Assembly (NCBI GenBank): GCA_946414625.1
Contig: CAMKPI010000102.1
Location: forward strand, 1-5,665
Reading direction: 5' to 3'
Origin: an uncultured Spirochaetaceae bacterium
Lineage (GTDB): Bacteria > Spirochaetota > Spirochaetia > Sphaerochaetales > Sphaerochaetaceae
Length of the DNA: 5,665 bases
Shown here: piece by piece, positions 1 through 5,183 of the stretch
Position numbering within the stretch: the first letter of the stretch is position 1
How the letters are laid out: every line of letters begins with the position of its first letter
Program-made: the position numbers and the translations under genes
Notes under the pieces: model-generated
Database searches by the model: none
The model's input: the letters and a program-made list of their open reading frames with translations, nothing else
Told to the model about the DNA's origin: nothing

Positions 1-1
1 C

Positions 2-691
2 TTCGGCGAGTACTTTGCTTTCGGTTATAACCGCGCGGCTATAATCATTGCGGGTCGTACTGAGGGACTGAAGTATTCGTATTACTTTGCTTCGCCCTAT
101 AAGGAAGCGGGCTACAACGTTCTCGTGATTGACAACAGGAGCCACGGGGAGTCGGACGGCACCCTCAATTCGCTCGGTCTTGTGGAATACAGGGATGTTC
201 TTGCATGGGCCAGGTTTCTGCATGACGAGTTATATATCAGGAAAGTTGTGTTGCATGGCATCTGTATCGGCAGCGCCACCGCCCTGTATGCCGTATCCAG
301 TCCGGATTGCCCGCAATATCTCGAGGGCTTGACTGCCGAGGGCATGTACACGAGTTTCAAGGCTTCATTCGCAGAACATGTGAAAGAAGAAGGAAAGCCG
401 ACTTTCCCGTTTGTATGGATTTTTTTCAGAATTGTAAAAAAACGGCTCGGCGTTGATGCGGCAAAGAAAGGCCCTGAAGCATTCATGAAGGATTTGAACC
501 CTTCAAAGCGCATACTGATGCTCCATTCAAAAGAAGATTTATATTCTTTGCCTGAAAAGACTTATGCAATGTTTGAGACTTGCAGTGCCAAAGAGAAGAG
601 ATTTGTTTGGTTCGATCACGGAAGGCATTCTTTTGTTCGTATAAACAATTGTGAAGCTTACGACAGAGCAATTCGTGAATTTTGGAGATAG
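2..691 (+). CDS. alpha/beta hydrolase, Cys-type nucleophile elbow (5' end outside window)
   Basis: The frame is open from the left edge to the TAG at 689-691, giving 229 residues; the true start lies outside. The GTG at 125 is only an internal Val of a beta strand (NVLVIDNRSHGES), so it is not the start. Residues are numbered from the first full codon. The fold is shown by a GRTEG segment near residues 18-22 (likely oxyanion-hole loop), the strand plus DNRSHGES at about 44-51, and the nucleophile elbow HGICIGSA at 85-92. The elbow has Cys88 (codon 263-265) where Ser is usual. The likely acid is Asp179 in LHSKEDLY and the likely base His209 in DHGRHSF, so Cys-Asp-His is complete. Cys nucleophiles are known in dienelactone hydrolases, but overall this looks more like the broad serine hydrolase/lysophospholipase-like group. 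Substrate is unknown and localisation cannot be judged without the N-terminus. G+C falls along the gene: 36/60 at 121-180 against 23/60 at 541-600. Confidence 0.85.
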   Translation, partial: FGEYFAFGYNRAAIIIAGRTEGLKYSYYFASPYKEAGYNVLVIDNRSHGESDGTLNSLGLVEYRDVLAWARFLHDELYIRKVVLHGICIGSATALYAVSSPDCPQYLEGLTAEGMYTSFKASFAEHVKEEGKPTFPFVWIFFRIVKKRLGVDAAKKGPEAFMKDLNPSKRILMLHSKEDLYSLPEKTYAMFETCSAKEKRFVWFDHGRHSFVRINNCEAYDRAIREFWR

Positions 692-896
692 AGTCCCGGA
701 GGAGAGAGCGGTTGTTCGGAATTGGCTTTTCAGCCTTTCGAAACTTGGTTCTCCAGGTTTTGGTCTTCAAGATTTGCCTTGAATTGCAGGGATGTGTTGC
801 TTCCGGGTTTTGAGGTTCCGCTGTTTCATTGTCAGCCTTGGGGATCGGACAAACTGATGCGGCTGATTTTGAGGATTCCTTTTGCCAAAAACCTGA

Positions 897-928
897 TTGA
901 CACTGTGCTTTTTTTTTCCTAATATAAT
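897..928 (+). promoter_or_regulatory. predicted sigma70-type promoter for the rny operon
   Basis: A perfect -35 box TTGACA lies at 897-902. Exactly 17 nt later is TAATAT (920-925, 4 of 6 matches to consensus). An overlapping perfect TATAAT sits at 923-928 but at a 20-nt spacing. Either hexamer would place the transcript start near 930-936, giving a leader of roughly 115 nt before the rny ATG. The spacer contains a run of nine T (909-917), so its length could vary by slippage. This is the only good promoter match upstream of the three-gene + strand cluster. The boxes are seen directly; their use is inferred. Confidence 0.55.
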
Positions 929-984
929 TTAGTTTTGATAGAATAAAGGCGGGTTTTTGCCCTTGCGTGGATCGAGCGGTTTTT

Positions 985-1043
985 GCCGGTGGCATGAATT
1001 GCTGAAAGTCGCGCTTCGGCAATTAATCATGCCTGGCGGAGGA
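985..1043 (+). promoter_or_regulatory. leader hairpin abutting the rny Shine-Dalgarno
   Basis: The arm GGCATGA (991-997) pairs perfectly with TCATGCC (1027-1033). Inside it ATTGCTGAA (998-1006) pairs with TTCGGCAAT (1015-1023), nine pairs including one G-U, closing an 8-nt loop at 1007-1014. A 3-nt bulge (TAA, 1024-1026) separates the two helices. GCC (985-987) can add three pairs with GGC (1035-1037) across a small internal loop. That makes 16 to 19 pairs ending directly before the ribosome binding site GGAGGA (1038-1043), which is 4 nt from the ATG. There is no T run after it, so it is not an intrinsic terminator. The position suggests control of rny translation or a processing site; RNase E autoregulates through its own 5' leader, but nothing similar is shown here. 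Confidence 0.55.
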
Positions 1044-1047
1044 TAAT

Positions 1048-2577
1048 ATGAGCATAATCTTGATTATCCTTCTTTGTCTTTGCTGCATGGGTGCGGGGTG
1101 GTTGCTCCGCTATATGTATGGTAAGATAAAGCTTACTTCCGTCGAGCAGAAAGCCATCAGGCTGAACGACGAGGCGATAAAAGAGGCCGAAGCCAAAAGC
1201 AGGGAAATGCTGCTTGAAACCAGAGACAAGCTTTTGCAGGAGCAGTTACAGAACGAGAAGGAAAACCACGAGCAGCGCGCGGAGTTGCAGAAATTCGAGC
1301 GCAGACTTCAGCAAAAGGAAGAGAACCTTGAAAAGATAAGGGACGATCTGGATAGAACTCGGCAAAGTCAGCAGGACAAAGAAGCGAAACTTAAAGAACG
1401 TGAAAAGGTGCTTCAGACCAGCGAAGAACGCTGGGAAGAGGAGTTGGAGCGTGTTTCGTCAATGACCCGTGACGAGGCGAAGAGCCTTCTTCTTGAGAAG
1501 ATGGAAAAGGCAGCGCGTCTTGACGGTCAGGCTTTGATCAATAAAATCGAGGCGGAAACTGAGGCAAAGGCGGACAAGCTTGCGCGCGACATTGTTGTCA
1601 CAACGATTCAGCGTCTTGCGACAGAAGTCACCTCAGAAGCCACTGTTTCTTCGGTGAACCTTCCTTCCGATGAGATGAAAGGCAGGATCATAGGCCGCGA
1701 GGGGCGTAACATCAGAGCCCTTGAGACGCTCACCGGTGCTGACATCATCATAGACGACACACCGGAAGCGGTTGTGATCTCCTGTTTCGATCCGGTGCGA
1801 AAAGAGATTGCGAGAGTATCTCTCGAGCGGCTTGTTCAGGATGGACGGATTCATCCTGCAAGGATCGAGGAAGTGGTGAACAAGGTGACCCGTGAAGTGA
1901 ATCGCATAGTGCAGGAGGAGGGTGAAAAGCTCTGCTTCGACCTGGGTTTCACCAATATCAGCGCCGAGATGACACGCAACCTCGGTAGGCTGTTCTTCCG
2001 CACAAGCTACGGTCAGAACGTTCTCCAGCATTCGCGAGAAGTGTCGGTGATTGCGTCGATGATTGCGGCGGAGGTCGGTGCAAATGTTGAGATTGCCCGG
2101 CGTGGCGGACTCTTGCACGATATCGGCAAGGGGCTTGTCTCCGAGACAGAATCCTCCCATGCCGAGCTTGGAGCGGACCTTGCAAAAAGGCTTGGCGAGG
2201 ATCCTCGCGTTGTGAATGCGATCCAAAGCCACCACGGGGATGTGGAGCCGACTTGCATAGAGAGCATAATTGTGCAAGTTGCCGATGCGATAAGCGCGTC
2301 GCGGCCAGGGGCTCGACGCGAGAGCATGGACAACTATATCAAGCGACTTGAAAGCCTTGAGAATATTGCCGGACAGTTCGAGGGCGTTGAGAAGGCATTT
2401 GCCGTCCAGGCGGGCAGGGAGCTGAGAATCCTTGTGAACGCCTCTCAGGTGACCGACGACATGGCGCGCGAGACGGCAAAAGGGATAGCAAGTCGCATCG
2501 AGGCGGAGCTGCGCTACCCGGGACGTATCAAAGTGACCATCATTCGCGAAATGCGGGCAGTGGAATATGCAAGATAA
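1048..2577 (+). CDS. rny: ribonuclease Y (membrane-anchored endoribonuclease)
   Basis: RNase Y starts decay of many mRNAs by endonucleolytic cleavage and is held at the inner face of the membrane. The 509-residue product matches the family length (about 510-520) and shows the full domain order. One N-terminal membrane helix spans about residues 2-22. A long charged coiled coil rich in Glu, Lys, Arg and Gln runs about 30-195. A KH domain carries GRIIGREGRN at 212-221 with GREG as the RNA-binding GxxG loop. An HD domain follows, with His328, His357-Asp358 (LLHDIGKG) and Asp413 (QVADAISA) as expected metal ligands, and a conserved C-terminal end IREMRAVEYAR. The ATG at 1048 is supported by GGAGGA at 1038-1043 and by the membrane helix starting at once. 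It is the first gene of the cluster, overlapping ymdB by 11 nt. A promoter and a hairpin lie upstream. Nothing is missing or broken. Confidence 0.97.
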   Translation: MSIILIILLCLCCMGAGWLLRYMYGKIKLTSVEQKAIRLNDEAIKEAEAKSREMLLETRDKLLQEQLQNEKENHEQRAELQKFERRLQQKEENLEKIRDDLDRTRQSQQDKEAKLKEREKVLQTSEERWEEELERVSSMTRDEAKSLLLEKMEKAARLDGQALINKIEAETEAKADKLARDIVVTTIQRLATEVTSEATVSSVNLPSDEMKGRIIGREGRNIRALETLTGADIIIDDTPEAVVISCFDPVRKEIARVSLERLVQDGRIHPARIEEVVNKVTREVNRIVQEEGEKLCFDLGFTNISAEMTRNLGRLFFRTSYGQNVLQHSREVSVIASMIAAEVGANVEIARRGGLLHDIGKGLVSETESSHAELGADLAKRLGEDPRVVNAIQSHHGDVEPTCIESIIVQVADAISASRPGARRESMDNYIKRLESLENIAGQFEGVEKAFAVQAGRELRILVNASQVTDDMARETAKGIASRIEAELRYPGRIKVTIIREMRAVEYAR

Positions 2578-3340
2578 GATTATTACAACCCTGTTGCTGG
2601 GCGACGTCTATGGCGAGTCCGGCTGCAGGGCCGTTTTTTTGAAGCTGAGGGATCTAGTTGACAAGACCCGTGCGGACTATGTTGTCGCAAACGGCGAAAA
2701 CGCCAATGAGGGCTTCGGTCTTTCCGTAGCGAACATGAATCTCCTTTTCTCCAGCGGGGTGAATGTTATAACCAGCGGAAACCATATTTGGCAGTCGGAG
2801 GAGATAATTCCGTACCTAGACAGCGAGAAGAACTTGCTCCGTCCGGCAAATTATTCGTCCATGGTGCCGGGGCATGGATTTACGGTGACGAAGGAAATAG
2901 GCGTGGTGAACCTGATAGGACGGCAGATGCTCGTGCCTGCCGAAGATCCGTTCAAGGTTGCGACGGACATGGTTCGCCGTATCAGACAGCAGACGAAGAC
3001 GATATTCGTGGATTTTCACGCGGAGAGCACTGAGGAGAAAGAGGCGCTCGCCTATTATCTTGATGGCACCGTCACGGCGGTGGTCGGCACTCATACTCAT
3101 GTGCAGACCGCGGACGAGCGGATATTGGACGGAGGCACGGCGTATATCACCGATATCGGCATGTCAGGCCCGGAGGACTCGGTGATAGGCGGGGATGCCG
3201 CGGTCTCCGTAAGGCGTCAAAAAACTCAAATGCCGATAAAGGCTCAGCCTTCCAAAAATCCGGGATATTTGAGCGGTGTTATCGTGAAAAGCGACGCGTC
3301 TACCGGCAAGGCTGTTTCAATCGAACGTTTTACGGTATAA
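2567..3340 (+). CDS. ymdB: YmdB-family metallophosphoesterase (TIGR00282 type)
   Basis: This 257-residue protein is a full-length member of the YmdB family of dinuclear-metal phosphodiesterases. Bacillus YmdB hydrolyses 2',3'-cyclic nucleotides, influences biofilm and motility decisions, and is encoded next to RNase Y as here. The expected ligands are all visible: Asp13 (LLGDVYG), Glu44-Asn45 (NGENANEG), Asn72 with the adjacent catalytic His73 (SGNHIW), His151 (VDFHAE), and His176 and His178 (GTHTHVQTAD). The family blocks LLRPANY and AYITDIGMSGP are also present. The start ATG (2567-2569) lies inside the last codons of rny in another frame. Only a weak purine-rich stretch precedes it, so translation probably depends on ribosomes finishing rny. 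No signal peptide is seen; it should be cytoplasmic. The N-terminus is about four residues longer than in Bacillus. Confidence 0.93.
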   Translation: MQDKIITTLLLGDVYGESGCRAVFLKLRDLVDKTRADYVVANGENANEGFGLSVANMNLLFSSGVNVITSGNHIWQSEEIIPYLDSEKNLLRPANYSSMVPGHGFTVTKEIGVVNLIGRQMLVPAEDPFKVATDMVRRIRQQTKTIFVDFHAESTEEKEALAYYLDGTVTAVVGTHTHVQTADERILDGGTAYITDIGMSGPEDSVIGGDAAVSVRRQKTQMPIKAQPSKNPGYLSGVIVKSDASTGKAVSIERFTV

Positions 3341-3358
3341 GGCAGCCGGTTTTTCAAG

Positions 3359-4159
3359 ATGTCCAAAACTTCCATCACACGGCTTCTAATTCAAAAGGGA
3401 CTTGCCGAGGATTCGGACAGAGCAATGGCTCTTCTGGCATGCAGAAACGTCTATGTAGACGGCGAGCTTTGCACAGACGGGAGATCTCTTTTCAGGTGCG
3501 ACGCAAAAATCGATTTGGTTTACGGAAGATATGCTTCGAGAGGCGGCCTGAAACTTGAAAAAGCCTTTGATTGTTTTGAAATAGATGTATCAGGGCTTGT
3601 TGCTGTCGACGCCGGGGCATCCACAGGGGGATTTACCGACTGTCTTTTGCAGAGAGGTTCGCGTGTTGTGCATGCTGTTGACGTAGGGTTCAATCAGCTC
3701 TCATACCGGCTTCGAACAGATCCGAAAGTGATTGTCCACGAAAAAACAAACATTATGGCTCTCTCTTTACAGGATTTGGATCCGCCTCCGGACATTGCCA
3801 CCGCGGATCTTTCGTTCAGATCGATAAGCGGTGCGGCAAGCCATATTCTGTCTCTCACAACGCAAAAAATTCTTATAGCTTTAGTAAAACCTCAGTTCGA
3901 GGTGCCAAAGGGAGCGGAAAATTTCAGCGGGGTGGTGCTGGATGATGACTTGATGCGCGAGACGCTTTGCGGCGTCTGGAGGGCTTTGGAGAGCGAGGGA
4001 GCAGGGATTTTCAATGCGTGTGAATCTCCGATACTGGGGCGCAAGGGCAACCGCGAATATTTGGTTCTGATCCGTCCGAAGACGCTTGGGGCGCGGGATG
4101 CGTTGTCTCTCACGGAATTTCTCTTGAAGTGTGGTATTGAGGATTGCGGTTCTGTGTAG
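3359..4159 (+). CDS. tlyA: TlyA-family rRNA (cytidine-2'-O)-methyltransferase
   Basis: TlyA proteins methylate the ribose 2'-OH of cytidines in rRNA (23S C1920, and in type II enzymes also 16S C1409), sensitising ribosomes to capreomycin; some were first described as haemolysins. The 266-residue product has an N-terminal S4 RNA-binding domain (about residues 3-55, with LLIQKGLAED and VYVDGE), the linker hallmark RYASRGGLKLEKAF (57-70), and a FtsJ-like Rossmann domain. The SAM-binding motif is VDAGASTGGFTDCLLQRG (83-100). The Lys-Asp-Lys-Glu tetrad maps to Lys65, Asp150 (TADLSF), Lys177 (LVKPQFE) and Glu233 (GNREYL). ATG 3359 starts 18 nt after the ymdB stop with only a weak Shine-Dalgarno, and the S4 domain begins immediately, supporting this start and co-translation with ymdB. 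The protein lacks a signal peptide. Type I or II cannot be decided by eye. Haemolytic activity should not be assumed from the name. Confidence 0.95.
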   Translation: MSKTSITRLLIQKGLAEDSDRAMALLACRNVYVDGELCTDGRSLFRCDAKIDLVYGRYASRGGLKLEKAFDCFEIDVSGLVAVDAGASTGGFTDCLLQRGSRVVHAVDVGFNQLSYRLRTDPKVIVHEKTNIMALSLQDLDPPPDIATADLSFRSISGAASHILSLTTQKILIALVKPQFEVPKGAENFSGVVLDDDLMRETLCGVWRALESEGAGIFNACESPILGRKGNREYLVLIRPKTLGARDALSLTEFLLKCGIEDCGSV

Positions 4160-4217
4160 AATTTGCTTTATTGAGAGACGCGGAGTCTACAGAATTTTGT
4201 GTGTCAGTTTTTTTTAA

Positions 4218-4392
4218 TAATACGAGTCTCATTTGATTGACTGATTAAAAATAGCATAGCTTTATTGGTTCTTTTCTCCTGATAATACGAGCCGTCTTCA
4301 ACGGTCTGTTTAAAATTTGAATAGCCTTTTGCGTCAGTGCTATTTGTTTAATAACACATGCCTCCTTCGACTCTGTGCTTCAATCAAGCAGA
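4218..4392. repeat. degenerate tandem repeat, period about 65-69 nt, in the convergent spacer
   Basis: Units begin at 4218 (TAATACGAG), 4283 (the identical TAATACGAG) and 4352 (TAACACATG). Units 1 and 2 also share C-T-G, T-TTAAAA and ATAGC-TTT in the same order. Units 2 and 3 share GCC, CTTC, AC, TCTGT and a final TT. Small inverted repeats recur in them: AGTC/GACT (4225-4228/4239-4242) in unit 1, CCGT/ACGG (4292-4295/4301-4304) and AATAGC/GCTATT (4320-4325/4339-4344) in unit 2, and TGCTT/AAGCA (4376-4380/4386-4390) in unit 3. The units have diverged too far for a CRISPR array. Function is unknown; it may be a decayed duplication or a series of terminator-like hairpins. Confidence 0.45.
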
Positions 4393-4400
4393 ATTTTTTT
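4372..4400 (+). terminator. probable Rho-independent terminator of the rny-ymdB-tlyA unit
   Basis: TGCTT (4376-4380) pairs with AAGCA (4386-4390) around a 5-nt loop. TC (4372-4373) with GA (4391-4392) can extend the stem across a 2-nt bulge. Seven T follow at 4394-4400. The stem is short and only moderately GC-rich, and it lies 213 nt after the tlyA stop, so this is tentative. An earlier T8 tract (4208-4215) follows only a weak, bulged stem, and may be an alternative or additional stop. On the - strand the hairpin is not followed by T, so it would not serve the ABC genes. Confidence 0.35.
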
Positions 4401-4430
4401 CATGCAGGTTCAGTCTCAATTCTGCGCGAA

Positions 4431-5171
4431 CTAAAATTCAAAGGATTTTAAAAAGTGTCTTGCACGTTCTGTTTCAGGACGCTCAAAAAAGGCTTTGGGG
4501 TTGTGACTTTCTTCTGCAATTTCGCCGTGCTCTAAAAAAAGCACTCTGTCGGCAATCGCTTTTGCAAAAGCCATTTCATGAGTGACTATCAGCATGGTGA
4601 TGCCGCTTTTTGCAAGGTCCAAAACAACTTTCAGAACTTCATGTACCATTTCCGGATCAAGAGCTGCCGTAATCTCATCCAGGAGAAGTACCTTTGGATG
4701 CATTATAAGTGCCCTTACAATTGCAATTCGCTGCTTCTGTCCACCGGAGAGCTGTCTGGGAAAGTCGTTTTTTCGATTAGCTAATCCGACTCTTTCCAGA
4801 AGCTGCATTGCTTCTGATTCAACTTCTTCGCGATTTCTTTTTTGTACCTTGATTGGTGCCAGAATAATGTTTTCAAGAATGGTTTTATGCGGAAACAGAT
4901 CGTAGCTTTGGAAAACCATTCCAATTTTTTGCCTCATGGATGAAATATTTTTTGCATCCTTTTGAATCGGCTTGCCATTTAGTTTGATTTCACCTCCCTG
5001 AATGACCTCGAGTCCATTGAGGCAGCGCAGAAAGGTGCTCTTCCCGCATCCGGAAGGACCGATAATAACGATTACCTCACCTTGCCTTACATCAAGATCA
5101 ATGCTGTTCAGAATTGTATTCTGATTGAATTCCTTGTGAAGATTTTTGATCGATAAAAGAATTTTTTCCAT
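4431..5171 (-). CDS. polar amino acid ABC transporter ATP-binding protein (GlnQ/HisP type)
   Basis: This is the cytoplasmic ATPase that powers an amino acid importer together with the permease encoded just upstream. The 246-residue length is typical of the GlnQ family. Numbered from the ATG at 5171, Walker A is GPSGCGKST (38-46), the Q-loop is Gln88 in VFQSYDLFPHKT, the signature is LSGGQ (141-145), Walker B is VLLLDE (161-166) with catalytic Glu166, and the switch His is His198 (VTHEMAF). The D-loop region reads DEITAALDPE, with Ile where Pro is most usual. The ATG at 5169-5171 is chosen because it overlaps the permease stop as TAATG and sits 5 nt from the Shine-Dalgarno GAGGTGG (5183-5177). 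The GTG at 5180 falls within that site. Substrate could be Gln, His, Arg, cystine or another amino acid; the sequence does not say which. The gene is visibly more AT-rich than rny. Confidence 0.94.
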   Translation of the reverse strand: MEKILLSIKNLHKEFNQNTILNSIDLDVRQGEVIVIIGPSGCGKSTFLRCLNGLEVIQGGEIKLNGKPIQKDAKNISSMRQKIGMVFQSYDLFPHKTILENIILAPIKVQKRNREEVESEAMQLLERVGLANRKNDFPRQLSGGQKQRIAIVRALIMHPKVLLLDEITAALDPEMVHEVLKVVLDLAKSGITMLIVTHEMAFAKAIADRVLFLEHGEIAEESHNPKAFFERPETERARHFLKSFEF

Positions 5172-5183
5172 TAAGACCACCTC
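5169..5183 (-). promoter_or_regulatory. Shine-Dalgarno and TAATG stop/start coupling site
   Basis: Reading the - strand, GAGGTGG (5183-5177) is followed by 5 nt and then TAATG. The permease stop TAA (5173-5171) shares its last A with the ATPase start ATG (5171-5169). This fixes the ATPase start and indicates translational coupling, which would keep the two transporter parts in proportion. Confidence 0.75.

Larger units (their letters stand above)
692..1047. other. intergenic region between hydrolase and rny, no convincing gene
   Basis: This 356-nt gap holds regulatory sequence at its right end (promoter and hairpin listed separately) and an unexplained segment at about 692-890. A strong Shine-Dalgarno (GGAGGAG, 698-704) lies 6 nt after the hydrolase stop and 7 nt before a TTG at 712. 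That TTG opens a 33-codon hydrophobic frame ending with TGA at 811-813. A second TTG-started frame runs 722-922, and the - strand is open across the whole gap. None has recognisable domains, so I call no gene. Similar words recur at 808-819 and 867-879 (TTTTGAGG then TTCC), hinting at repetitive or decayed sequence. No clear terminator for the hydrolase is visible: the T9 run at 909-917 has no GC-rich stem in front of it. Confidence 0.6.

Noticed and set aside
125..127. GTG as start of the hydrolase
   Set aside because: The frame upstream is open and encodes conserved hydrolase sequence (oxyanion-loop region), so the gene begins outside the window.
722..922. 66-codon + strand frame started by TTG
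   Set aside because: The Shine-Dalgarno at 698-704 is too far away, there is no recognisable domain, and the frame ends in the promoter T tract.
483..1022. 179-codon - strand open frame
   Set aside because: It overlaps the 3' part of the hydrolase gene and the predicted rny promoter and hairpin, its composition is Lys/Ser/Asn-rich with no domain, and no good ribosome binding site precedes it.
1633..2277. 214-codon - strand frame antisense to rny
   Set aside because: It lies wholly inside a clearly conserved rny coding region, and its His/Arg-rich product looks like a complement artefact.
4218..4400. Possible CRISPR array (period near 66 nt would suit 36-nt repeats with 30-nt spacers)
   Set aside because: Only about 9 bases are identical between units 1 and 2, and unit 3 is weaker. 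CRISPR repeats would be near-identical, and no cas genes are present.
4218..4400. Integron attC-like sites
   Set aside because: The GTTRRRY and RYYYAAC core sites are not present in the right places, and no cassette genes or integrase are seen.
4358..4585. 75-codon + strand frame after tlyA
   Set aside because: Most of it is antisense to the ABC ATPase 3' end, and it would cross the predicted terminator.
5178..5180. GTG start for the ABC ATPase
   Set aside because: It falls within the Shine-Dalgarno GAGGTGG. The ATG at 5171 has proper spacing and the TAATG overlap.
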